Shown here piece after piece: positions 1 through 8,523 of a DNA stretch of 64,000 nucleotides. The stretch's first letter is position 1. Every line of letters starts with the position of its first letter. The stretch spans positions 67,471 through 131,470 of the forward strand of contig NZ_JBDUUH010000016.1 in the NCBI RefSeq assembly GCF_039939195.1, read 5' to 3'. The notes beneath the pieces are model-generated. The model saw only the letters and a program-made list of their open reading frames with translations, was not told where the DNA came from and searched no databases. The stretch comes from Foliimonas ilicis (GTDB lineage: Bacteria; Pseudomonadota; Alphaproteobacteria; Rhizobiales; Rhizobiaceae). The position numbers and the translations under genes were made by a program.

Positions 1-2617
1 GTCGAGTTCATCGGAGCGCAACTCGGCTTGAATGCCGACGATCTCGTTGACTATGCCGCTCGCGAGGAGACACGGCACGAGCATCTAGCCGAGTTGCGGG
101 CGCTCTACAGATTCCGCACCTTCTCCGGACGCGGTGCGCGCGAGCTGAGGGACTGGTTGTTCCGGGAGGCCGAACTGGCGGTGTCGAACGAGGATGTCGC
201 CCGTCGCTTCGTGGTCGAGTGCCGTCGAACTCGCACGGTCCTTCCTGCAACATCGACGATCGAGCGGCTTTGCGCCACGGCCCTGATCGACGCCGAGCGG
301 CGGACCGAGACGAGGATCGCCAGCCGGTTGTCCATGCCGATCCGGGAACAGTTACTGGCATTGCTCGAGGAGACGACGGACGATCGGGTGACCCGCTTCG
401 TGTGCTGCGGCAGTTTGAGCCTAGCTCGAACTCTTCGTCGGCCAACCGGCTGCTCGACCGGTTGGAATACCTGCAACGTGTCGATCTTCCCGAGGATTTG
501 CTGGCCGGTGTTCCTGCCCATCGGGTGACACGTCTGCGCAGGCAGGGCGAGCGGTATTACGCCGACGGCATGCGTGATCTCCCGGAGGACAGGCGGCTTG
601 CGATTCTGGCCGTGTGCGCATCAGAATGGCAGGCGATGCTCGCCGACGTCGTGGTCGAAACCCATGACCGGATCGTAGGCAGGCTCTACCGTGCTTCGGA
701 GCGCATTTGCCAGGCGAAGGTCGCGGATGAAGCGAACGCGGTGCGCGACACCTTGAGATCCTTCGCCGAAATCGGCGGAGCCTTGGTCGATGCACAGGAT
801 GATGGCCAGCCTCTGGACGACGTCATTGCGCGCGCATCGGGTTGGGACGGCTTCAAAACCCTTGTTGCCACCGCGATCAGTCTGACTGCGACCATGTCTG
901 GCGATCCACTCAACCACGTGCTCGATGGCTATCATCGTTTCCGCCGCTATGCTCCCCGTATGTTGCGTCTGCTCGAACTTCGGGCCGCACCAGTCGCGCT
1001 GCCGCTTCTGGAAGCGGTGATGGTTCTGCGCACTGGTTTGAACGATGCAGCGCTGACCTGCTTCCTGCGGCCGAGCTCGAAATGGCATCGCCACCTTCGT
1101 GCCCAGGCGTCTGGCGACACCCGCCTCTGGGAGATCGCGGTGCTGTTCCATCTGCGCGATGCGTTCCGTTCCGGGGATGTCTGGCTGGCCAGATCCCGAC
1201 GCTATGGTGATCTGAAACAGGCTCTCGTTCCTGCGCAGGCAGTGGCGAAAGGCGGTCGTCTCGCCGTGCCATTGCGGCCGGAAGAATGGCTAACGGACCG
1301 GCAAGCTCGCCTCGATATCCGGTTGCGCGAACTGGGCCGCGCCGCGCGCACCGGCACAATTCCCGGCGGGTCGATCGAAAACGGCGTTCTGCATATCGAG
1401 AAGCTCGAAGCCGCCGCGCCGACCGGCGCCGAAGATCTGGTGCTCGATCTCTATAAGCATGTACCGTCCACGCGCATCACCGATCTCTTGTTGGAAGTGG
1501 ATGCAGCGACCGGCTTTACCGGATCGGGCTGATGAACGTCATCCTTGCGGAGGGGATCAACCTCGGCCTGCGCAAGATGGCTGACGCCACAAACACCCAC
1601 ACCTTCTGGGAGTTGATCCGCATTGGACGGTGGCATGTCGAAGGCGAAGCGTACGACCGGGCGCTGGCTATGGTGGTCGAGGCGCAGGCAGCGTTACCCA
1701 TGGCCCAATTCTGGGGCATGGGCACTTCGGCTTCGAGCGACGGCCAGTTCTTCGCCGCCACAGAGCAGGGCGAAGCCATGAACCTGGTCAACGCGAAATA
1801 CGGCAATACCCCGGGCCTGAAAGCCTATAGCCACGTCTCCGACCAATATGCGGCGTTCGCCACCCAGGTGATTCCTGCAACGGCGAGCGAAGCCCCCTAT
1901 ATCCTCGACGGCCTGCTCATGAATGACGCTGGCCGCCATATCCGCGAGCAGTTCACCGACACGGGCGGCTTCACCGATCACGTCTTTGCCGCGTGCGCCA
2001 TTCTCGGCTACCGGTTTGCCCCTCGCATCCGGGATCTGCCGTCCAAGCGACTCTATGCCTTCAATCCATCGGCCGCCCCGGCGCACTTGCGGGCCTTGAT
2101 CGGCGGCAAGATCAACCAGGCCATGATCGAGCGCAACTGGCCCGACATCCTACGCATCGCCGCCACCATTGCGGCCGGAAGCATCGCGCCCAGCCAGATA
2201 CTGCGCAAGCTCGCCTCCTATCCGCGGCAGAACGAACTTGCCACGGCTTTGCGCGAGGTCGGCCGCGTCGAGCGAACCCTGTTCATGATCGACTGGATTC
2301 TGGACGCCGACCTGCAACGCCGCGCCCAGATCGGGCTCAACAAGGGCGAAGCGCATCATGCGCTGAAGCGAGCAATCAGCTTCCATCGCCGGGGTGAAAT
2401 CCGCGACCGTTCCGCCGAAGGCCAGCATTACCGGATCGCCGGTATGAACCTGCTCGCCGCGATCATCATCTTCTGGAACACCATGAAGCTGGGCGAAGTC
2501 GTCGCCAACCAGAAACGCGAGGGAAAATTGCTATTGCCCGATCTGCTGGCCCATGTCTCGCCGCTTGGATGGGAGCACATCAATCTTACCGGAGAATATC
2601 GTTGGCCAAAGCCTTAG
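1..2617 (+). pseudogene. tnpA: Tn3-family transposase, Tn5393-like, 5'-truncated by window and frameshifted
   Basis: Three frames read in order give one Tn3-family transposase: the N-terminal part in frame 1 (to about base 410), the middle in frame 3 (about 410 to 1524) and the catalytic C-terminal part in frame 2 (about 1520 to the stop at 2617). The first frame change lies near 395-415. The second is a deletion: GFT near 1519 is followed directly by RIGLMN, whereas the other Tn3 transposase in this window has about a dozen more residues there, starting AFTLLRTGR. The stop codon lies inside the 38-bp terminal inverted repeat, as is normal for this transposon group. The start is left of the window. 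Family assignment is firm; the Tn5393-like label rests on remembered terminal-repeat and C-terminal sequence. The enzyme is very likely inactive. Confidence 0.9.
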
Positions 2618-2650
2618 CGTAGGATTCCGCCCCCTCCCGCAAACGACCCC
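2613..2650. repeat. Terminal inverted repeat of the left Tn3-family transposon
   Basis: A 38-bp Tn3-type end. Read on the minus strand it starts GGGGTCGTTTGCGGG at 2650 and ends ACGCTAAG at 2613, matching the usual GGGG...ACGCTAAG pattern of this family. It overlaps the tnpA stop. Sequence right of 2650 is therefore target DNA, that is, the catabolic island. The partner repeat would be left of the window, so the 5-bp target duplication cannot be checked. Confidence 0.85.
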
Positions 2651-2749
2651 ACTGGCGAAACTCGGCCTTCGGCTTGCCATCGTGATCCACGATCATAAGT
2701 GCTCGAAACGTCCCAGTCATCCGTTCCTCCGACGCAGTTCAACAAACAT

Positions 2750-3781
2750 TCAATTGGTTCCGCGCGTCTGGAAGCCGGCGCAATATTCGTCCAACTTCGA
2801 GACCAGGACGCGCATCTCATGCGCCGGAAGAAACGAGCCGGTGATACTGTTTCGGGCAAGAGCAATGATCTCCTCGCCCGACAGATCGAGTGCCGTCTGG
2901 CATTGAAGGAAATTGTCGTTCACGTAGGCGCCGAAGTACGGCGGGTCATCAGAGTTGATGGTCACCTTCAACCCGGCGTCGAGCAGTCTGCGCAACGGAT
3001 GGGCATCAAGCGACGAAGCGACACTGAGTTTCAGGTTTGACACCGGGCACACTGTGAGCGCGATTTGCTTTTCAACCAGTTCCGCAACAAGGGCCGGATC
3101 CGAAAGGCAGGCGTTTCCGTGGTCGATCCGGTCCACCTTGAGCAAGTCGACCGCTTGGCGCACATAGTCGGCCGGCCCTTCCTCGCCGGCATGGATGCAG
3201 GTGCGGAAACCCCGTTCGCGACATGTTCGGAAGTAGTTGACAAATTTCGATGGCGGGTTGGGCAGCTCCGCACCGCCCATACCGATGCCCAAAATCCTGT
3301 CCTGCCACGGCATGATGGTGTCGAGCAGCTCCAAGGCATCGGCCTCCGACCTGTGCCGGTGGGTGCTGACGATCAGTCCGGCACTAATCCCCAACGCCTT
3401 CTCGGCATCCCGAATTGCTCCCAACACACCTTCCATCAGCTCGGTCAGAGGGGTGCCGCGCTCGGTGAAGCTCTGCGGACCGATGAACAGTTCCGCCCGC
3501 ACAACGTTCTCCTCGTGCGCCTTCACGAGATAGTCGTAGGTCACATCGTAGAAGTCCTGCTCCTGCACGAGCACCTTGCACCCCTCGAAATAGAGAGTGA
3601 GGAACGATTGCAGATCGTCGAACTGGTAGGCGGAGCGCAGCGCATCAGGGGAATCCCAGCGCAGCGGTATCCTGTTGCGCTGGGCGAGCGCAAACATCAT
3701 GTCAGGCTCGATGCAGCCCTCGATGTGCATATGCAACTCAGCTTTCGGGATTCCTCGGATGAAGTCCTGTATATTGTTCAT
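2750..3781 (-). CDS. Adenosine deaminase-like amidohydrolase (copy 1)
   Basis: Member of the adenosine/adenine deaminase family, zinc enzymes that hydrolyse the 6-amino group of purine nucleosides or bases in the cytoplasm. The metal and catalytic motifs are present: HMHIEG near residue 16, HAGEE in the middle, DHG for the conserved His-Gly, and NSDDP near the C-terminus. Length (about 343 residues) is usual. The start at 3781 gives GAGG eight bases upstream; an ATG two codons earlier is possible. It is the last gene of a minus-strand run that begins with an acyl-CoA synthetase at 10657. Only partly similar to the second copy at 16100, so it is not a recent duplicate. The substrate could be adenosine, adenine or a modified adenosine. 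Confidence 0.85.
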   Translation of the reverse strand: MNNIQDFIRGIPKAELHMHIEGCIEPDMMFALAQRNRIPLRWDSPDALRSAYQFDDLQSFLTLYFEGCKVLVQEQDFYDVTYDYLVKAHEENVVRAELFIGPQSFTERGTPLTELMEGVLGAIRDAEKALGISAGLIVSTHRHRSEADALELLDTIMPWQDRILGIGMGGAELPNPPSKFVNYFRTCRERGFRTCIHAGEEGPADYVRQAVDLLKVDRIDHGNACLSDPALVAELVEKQIALTVCPVSNLKLSVASSLDAHPLRRLLDAGLKVTINSDDPPYFGAYVNDNFLQCQTALDLSGEEIIALARNSITGSFLPAHEMRVLVSKLDEYCAGFQTRGTN

Positions 3782-3812
3782 TCTCATGTCCTCACGCGTT
3801 GACGACGCGCCC

Positions 3813-4790
3813 TCACTGTGCGGTTAAAGGGTCGACTGCTTGCTGCGGTTTTCTGCCGTTGCGTATTGAGAGGAGATTCCTCAAGGTCTGATCCGCAACT
3901 GACGCAGGCGTGCATCGCGTTGCAATGTGCGGCGTGATGCGGATGCGAGGCTCGCCCCAGAAAGGATGTTCTCGTGGCAGCGGTTCTTGGATGAACGTAT
4001 CGAGCGTCGCGGCGGCAATGCTGCCGGCGGAGAGAGCGTCGAAAAGATCTGCCTCTATCAGGTGCTCGCCCCGCCCGACATTGATTAGGTGGGTGCCGTC
4101 CTGCAGGTGGGCAAAGAGGGACGAGGAGAGAAATCCGCGGGTCGAACTGGCAAGCGGAAGAAGGCAGACCAGGCAATGGCAATCACGGAGGAAACTTTCC
4201 AGTTCTTCCCGCCCCTGAAAGAGGCTGGAAAAATGTGGCGCTGGCCTGCTCGATCGGCGCCGCCAGCCACGAACAGGATACCCCAAGGTGGTGAGGGCCT
4301 GCGCGCAAACGGAGCCAAGATTGCCGGTCCCGAGTATCCCGACGGTATGGGTCGCGGTCGAACGCACGGGGCGTTGATGCCAGCTCTTTAACTCCCGGTC
4401 GTCCGCATAGTCGTCCAGCTGGCGCTGATGGCTGACGACCGCCCAACAGACATAGGCGGCCATGCCCCGCCCCATGTCGTCATCCGACGCCCGGCAAACC
4501 GTCACCTCGGGCGGCAATTCGGGGTCTGCCAACAGATGATCGACGCCCGCGCCGGAAGACTGAATCAAACGCAGGTTGGTAAGTCCGCCCAGAATGCCCG
4601 TCGGCGGTCGCCAGCACACTGCGGCCTCAATGTCGGATGCATCGCCCAACTGATCACTAAAGCGGAGATCAATATTCGGATAGCGATCTCTGAAAGCCGC
4701 CGCGAGATTGGCCGCATCGCTGCCAAGTAACACAATCGACGCCTGCACCTGCCCAAGTTCGGCGTCATTGATCAAGGTTCCGGCCATCAT
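3813..4790 (-). CDS. D-2-hydroxyacid dehydrogenase (GhrA-like)
   Basis: NAD(P)-dependent D-isomer-specific 2-hydroxyacid dehydrogenase, of the kind that reduces glyoxylate, hydroxypyruvate or other 2-oxoacids. The nucleotide-binding loop GILGTGNLGS is near residue 150. The catalytic set is visible as NVGRG (Arg), FIQEPLP (Glu) and TPHIA (His). At 325 residues it matches the shorter GhrA-type members. It lies 12 bases after the aldolase gene and just before the adenosine deaminase on the minus strand, so it is probably co-transcribed. In this context it may reduce a 2-oxoacid released by the aldolase or from a nucleoside sugar; that is inference. Confidence 0.85.
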   Translation of the reverse strand: MMAGTLINDAELGQVQASIVLLGSDAANLAAAFRDRYPNIDLRFSDQLGDASDIEAAVCWRPPTGILGGLTNLRLIQSSGAGVDHLLADPELPPEVTVCRASDDDMGRGMAAYVCWAVVSHQRQLDDYADDRELKSWHQRPVRSTATHTVGILGTGNLGSVCAQALTTLGYPVRGWRRRSSRPAPHFSSLFQGREELESFLRDCHCLVCLLPLASSTRGFLSSSLFAHLQDGTHLINVGRGEHLIEADLFDALSAGSIAAATLDTFIQEPLPREHPFWGEPRIRITPHIATRCTPASVADQTLRNLLSIRNGRKPQQAVDPLTAQ

Positions 4791-4802
4791 CTGACGTCCG
4801 TC

Positions 4803-5576
4803 TCAGGATAGGTAGGAGGTGCCAAACCGCATCTCAAGCTGGCGGCGAAACGCGTACCACTCTCGAGCCAGCGGATCGGCCTGGCCTTCGTTCGAGCCGC
4901 CGCGCTCGAACTGCCTTGCCGTGTGCTCGCGTGTTTCGAGGGACACTTGCCGCACTTGCTGTCCCGTCGCCTCGATGGCGAGCTGAACCCGGCAGGCGCG
5001 CTCGAGATTGTGCATGAGGATAAAAGCTTCCGAGACTGTGCGACCGACAGTCAGCAGACCATGATTGCGCAGGATCAGCGAGCGAGACGTCGGCCCAAGG
5101 CTTTGGACGATACGTTCCCGTTCTTCGAGATTGAGAGCGAGGCCCTCGAAATCGTGGTAGGCAACCCGGTTGTAGAACTGGAACGCCCACTGGTTGGTCG
5201 GCTGCAAGCCCTGTTCGAGGGATGAGACACCAACGCCGCCGATTGTGTGAGTGTGGATGACACAGGCAGCGTCGTGCCGCGCCATATGAATCGCGCTGTG
5301 TATGGTGAACCCGGCCGGGTTGACGTCGTAGTCCGAGGCCTCGACCTTGTTTCCTTCGGTATCGATCTTGACGAGAGACGATGCCGTGATCTCGCTGAAA
5401 AGGAGGCCGAACGGGTTGATGAGGAAGTGATCCTTGGTGCCGGGCACTCGCATAGAGAAGTGTGTATAAATGCTGTCGTCCCAACCAAAGAGCGCCGCTA
5501 GCTGATAGGCTGCGGCGAGATCCTCTCGAGCTCCTTGCTCGGTGTTGCTGTCACTCCAATCCTGATTCATTTTCAT
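4803..5576 (-). CDS. Class II aldolase/adducin family protein
   Basis: Zinc-dependent class II aldolase/adducin fold, 257 residues. Family members act on sugar phosphates such as fuculose-, ribulose- or methylthioribulose-phosphate, or are decarboxylases/epimerases of unknown substrate. Visible metal-ligand motifs are IHTHT (HxH) near residue 115 and a later RNHGLL His. The N-terminal THFSMR and NPFGLLFSEI stretches are typical of the family. AGAGGA sits seven bases before the ATG at 5576, supporting this start. It lies between a FlK-like thioesterase gene and a hydroxyacid dehydrogenase gene in one strand-coherent run. The exact aldol substrate cannot be read from sequence. Confidence 0.85.
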   Translation of the reverse strand: MKMNQDWSDSNTEQGAREDLAAAYQLAALFGWDDSIYTHFSMRVPGTKDHFLINPFGLLFSEITASSLVKIDTEGNKVEASDYDVNPAGFTIHSAIHMARHDAACVIHTHTIGGVGVSSLEQGLQPTNQWAFQFYNRVAYHDFEGLALNLEERERIVQSLGPTSRSLILRNHGLLTVGRTVSEAFILMHNLERACRVQLAIEATGQQVRQVSLETREHTARQFERGGSNEGQADPLAREWYAFRRQLEMRFGTSYLS

Positions 5577-5599
5577 CGGTTTTTCCTCTTGGCCGTCCG

Positions 5600-6019
5600 T
5601 TAGTTGTTGGAAGTAAGGCTATGTCTTTTTCCAGCGCTCTTTTCGACAGCCGCCTTCGGGACGATCGCGCGCGCATGAGTCCCCTTGCCGATAAGGCCCG
5701 CCTTGTCCTCCGCCCACACGTCGAAGAGGAAAAGCGACCCCTCGGTTCCTACGAACCGCGCATATGCCGTGATCTCGCCCCCAACGCGTGTAGGGGCAAC
5801 GTGTTCGAGCGATACGCGGGCTCCAACCGAAAGCTGTCCGTCCTGCAGGAGAGGGTGGAGCGCCTTCGCTGCCGTCCTTTCGATCTGCGCGAGGAGCCAC
5901 GGCGTCGAAAACACGGCGGGGAAGCTTTCGCCAGGCTCCAGCGCCAATTGCTCGGCCAGATGCTGTTGCTCCACGGTAAGGATAGTGGTTGTCGTTGCCC
6001 CAGTTTCAATCTCGGTCAT
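5600..6019 (-). CDS. FlK-like hotdog-fold thioesterase
   Basis: A 139-residue protein of the fluoroacetyl-CoA thioesterase (FlK) type, which hydrolyse small acyl-CoA esters. Residues in the positions of the FlK triad (T42, E50, H76 from memory) are Thr39 in FSTP, Glu47 in IERTA and His73 in LEHVAPT; the spacings of 8 and 26 residues are the same. The C-terminal DEAGLIGEG-like signature appears as DKAGLIGKGTH. GGGGAAG precedes the ATG. It follows the ABC permease gene and precedes the aldolase gene. Most family members are not fluoroacetate-specific, so the natural substrate may be any short acyl-CoA made by the CoA enzymes of this run. Confidence 0.75.
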   Translation of the reverse strand: MTEIETGATTTTILTVEQQHLAEQLALEPGESFPAVFSTPWLLAQIERTAAKALHPLLQDGQLSVGARVSLEHVAPTRVGGEITAYARFVGTEGSLFLFDVWAEDKAGLIGKGTHARAIVPKAAVEKSAGKRHSLTSNN

Positions 6020-6078
6020 AGTACTTCCCCGAACGGTTGTTGCTTATGAAATGACAGCGCGCAGGTGGGCTCCGGAGG

Positions 6079-6903
6079 TCATGCGCCGGATACCTGATCA
6101 GCGTCGTGGTTAACCCAAAAAACAACGCGCCGCTTTATGAATTGCATGATGCCGTGCAGGCCGATTCCCATCAGCGAAAGCACGATCAGGATCGCGAAGA
6201 CGCCAGCCGTATCCATGGAAAAATTGCGCTGAAGGATGAGGTAGCCGAGCCCGGCCTGTGATCCGACGAACTCGCCGACGATGGCGCCGATAATAGCGAG
6301 AACGATGCCAACATCGAAGCCGACGAAGACGTAGGGCAGCGCATTGGGTATCTTGATGTACTTGAAAACCTGCCAGCGAGAACCGTCGAACGCAGTCAGT
6401 AGATCATGCTGCTCCTGCGGTGCTGAGCGGAGCCCGACGATCGTGTTGGCGAGTACGGGAAAGAACACGATCGTCGCGGTGATGACGACCTTCGACGTCA
6501 TACCGAAGCCAAACCAGATCACGAAGAGGGGCGCGATCGCCACCTTTGGAATCGTCTGAAAAGCAATGACATAAGGGTAGAACACCCGCTCTATGAATGC
6601 AGACTGACCAATGATCCCACCCAGCAGCAAACCCAGTATGGCCCCGACGAAAAAGCCGGCCAGCGTTTCGAATGCAGTGACGAGGAAATGGTAGGTCATG
6701 GTCCCGTCCGCGATCGTGCGCCATAATGAGCTCAGCGTGGCTGACGGCGTCGGGAAGACCAGAGGTGACACACCGAAGAACTGAACCGACCACTCCCAAA
6801 CGCCGATGACGACGAGGAAGAAGACGAGCGATACCGTGTACTCCAAGGTGTAGGTCGGTGGCGAAAACCTCGTGGGTTTCTTGCTTGCGGTCGTACTGCT
6901 CAT
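6079..6903 (-). CDS. ABC transporter permease, taurine/nitrate/sulfonate type
   Basis: Inner-membrane permease of the SsuC/TauC family, 274 residues, with about six hydrophobic segments and the cytoplasmic EAA-type loop (GLRSAPQEQHDL...DGSRWQVFKYIKIPNALPY is spread over roughly residues 160-195). Members import sulfonates, nitrate, pyrimidine or thiamine precursors and other small organics. Its ATG overlaps the stop of the ATPase gene by one base (TGATG), showing translational coupling. The matching binding protein is the plus-strand gene at 12345. The imported compound is presumably the starting material of the island's catabolic genes. Confidence 0.9.
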   Translation of the reverse strand: MSSTTASKKPTRFSPPTYTLEYTVSLVFFLVVIGVWEWSVQFFGVSPLVFPTPSATLSSLWRTIADGTMTYHFLVTAFETLAGFFVGAILGLLLGGIIGQSAFIERVFYPYVIAFQTIPKVAIAPLFVIWFGFGMTSKVVITATIVFFPVLANTIVGLRSAPQEQHDLLTAFDGSRWQVFKYIKIPNALPYVFVGFDVGIVLAIIGAIVGEFVGSQAGLGYLILQRNFSMDTAGVFAILIVLSLMGIGLHGIMQFIKRRVVFWVNHDADQVSGA

Positions 6904-7667
6904 CAGTCCAGCCCCGTCTGCGAGTTAAAGTGTGTGCGTATGCGCGAAACGATCTGTCCGAAGCGCTCCGAATTGATCATCTCCAGGCGTCGCGGCTTCG
7001 GAACATCGACGTCGAGAATCTCGGCAATCCGACCTGGCCGGGGCGACATGACGATCACACGGTCACCAAGAAACACCGCCTCAGGGATGCTGTGAGTGAC
7101 GAGAAAGATCGTCTTCCCGCTTTCCGAGCGGATACGCAGCAGATCGAGATTCATGTTCTCCCGGGTCATCGCGTCGAGCGCGCCGAAGGGCTCATCCATC
7201 AGGAGGAAGGATGGGTCGTGCGCCAGTGCGCGCGCTATGCCGACACGTTGCTGCATTCCGCCGGAAAGTTCGTTGGGGTACTTTTGCTCGAACCCCTTCA
7301 GCCCAACCATCTCGATAAGTCCCCTGGCCCTGTCGATCCGCTCGTTGGACACCTTCCCGTGCAGTTCGCTTGGCAGCAGGATGTTCTTGATCACAGTGCG
7401 CCACGGCAGCAGAACCGGGGCCTGGAAGACCACGCCAACCTGCCGGCTTGGGCCGTCGGTAGGCTTGCCATTGAGAACGACGTCTCCCGATGTTCGCCTC
7501 AGAATCCCGGCAAGGATTTTCAGGAGCGTTGTCTTGCCGCAGCCGCTCGGTCCGACAACGGTTACGAACTCCCCTTCGGCGATGGAGAAGTTCACCTCGT
7601 GCAGCGCTCGAATGGCCTCGCCTTCGCGCGTCTCGTAAATCTTGTTCAGGCCGGATACTTCAATCAC
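6903..7667 (-). CDS. ABC transporter ATP-binding protein, taurine/nitrate/sulfonate type
   Basis: ATPase subunit of an SsuB/TauB-type importer, 254 residues, acting at the cytoplasmic face of the membrane. It has Walker A GPSGCGKTTLLK near residue 40, the signature LSGGMQQRVGIARAL near 135, Walker B FLLMDEPFGALD near 155 and the switch His in VTHSIPEAV. It is joined to the permease gene by a one-base overlap and lies 31 bases after an enoyl-CoA hydratase gene, which ties transport to CoA-ester metabolism. Confidence 0.92.
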   Translation of the reverse strand: MIEVSGLNKIYETREGEAIRALHEVNFSIAEGEFVTVVGPSGCGKTTLLKILAGILRRTSGDVVLNGKPTDGPSRQVGVVFQAPVLLPWRTVIKNILLPSELHGKVSNERIDRARGLIEMVGLKGFEQKYPNELSGGMQQRVGIARALAHDPSFLLMDEPFGALDAMTRENMNLDLLRIRSESGKTIFLVTHSIPEAVFLGDRVIVMSPRPGRIAEILDVDVPKPRRLEMINSERFGQIVSRIRTHFNSQTGLD

Positions 7668-7698
7668 GACTTACCCCCGTCGTCAGGAGTTGCGGTGT

Positions 7699-8523
7699 TC
7701 ATTTTCGCGCCGTGGCATCGTCTGCGAACTGGGAGTCGCGCCATTTGAACGCGGCCTTCAGGCCGTCGCGGTCGATCCGCTGGAAAAATTCCGTCGCCTC
7801 TGCCGAATCGGACATCAGGACCTGCGTGAAGACTTCCGCGCCGTACTCGATCGTCGAGCTGAACCCACGAATTTCGAATGCCCGATTGAGACCGGCCTTG
7901 TTGAGCTCCACGGCGGGAGGGGGCAACCGGGCAAAGCGCAGGGCCAGGCTCCTTGCCTCGTCCAGCAGGGTTTCTGGTGCGACAATCCGGTTGACGAGGC
8001 CAAGCTTCTCGGCCTGCTCCGCGTCGACGCGATCTCCAAGGAGAAGGAATTCCTTAGCCTTCTTCATCCCCATGATCCACGGGGTGATGTTGAAGGGGGG
8101 AGCCGACTGGAACTGGACTTCAGGTTCGCCGAAAGTGGCTGAAGATGCAGAAAGCGTGTAGTCGCAGACCATCGTGAGATCGCAGCCGCCGCCGAGCGCG
8201 TATCCATTGACCGCCGCAATGTAGGGAAGGCGCGACTTCCAGATTTTCCACCAAGTGTCGTTGCCGAGTTTGACGTGCTCGCGCCAATCCTGAACCGTTG
8301 TGAAGGGTTCATCTCTCGGTGCGAGATCGAATCCTGCACAGAAGGCTTTGCCTTTCCCGGTGATGATGCCGACGCGCACCTCCCTATTCCGCTCGATCTT
8401 GTCCAGAGCATTCTGCATCTCTTCGAGCAGTTGGTCGTTCAGCGCGTTCATCTTGTCGGGCCGCGCCAAGGTGAGCATGGCCACGGGCCCCTCAACAGTG
8501 AGTTCGATCGCTTCGTAGGTCAT
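7699..8523 (-). CDS. Enoyl-CoA hydratase/isomerase family protein
   Basis: Crotonase-fold enzyme, 274 residues, acting on an acyl-CoA (hydration, isomerisation or hydrolytic ring or C-C cleavage). Oxyanion-hole motifs are AFCAGFDLAPRD near residue 60 and NGYALGGGCDL near 105. The catalytic Glu pair of classical hydratases is partly replaced: GEPEVQF gives one candidate acid. Its start overlaps the stop of the upstream acyl-CoA synthetase gene by four bases (ATGA), so the two are coupled and probably act in sequence on the same CoA thioester. Confidence 0.88.
   Translation of the reverse strand: MTYEAIELTVEGPVAMLTLARPDKMNALNDQLLEEMQNALDKIERNREVRVGIITGKGKAFCAGFDLAPRDEPFTTVQDWREHVKLGNDTWWKIWKSRLPYIAAVNGYALGGGCDLTMVCDYTLSASSATFGEPEVQFQSAPPFNITPWIMGMKKAKEFLLLGDRVDAEQAEKLGLVNRIVAPETLLDEARSLALRFARLPPPAVELNKAGLNRAFEIRGFSSTIEYGAEVFTQVLMSDSAEATEFFQRIDRDGLKAAFKWRDSQFADDATARK

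Noticed and set aside
3065..3802. 245-codon plus-strand frame
   Set aside because: Lies entirely over the adenosine deaminase gene on the other strand; no family resemblance.
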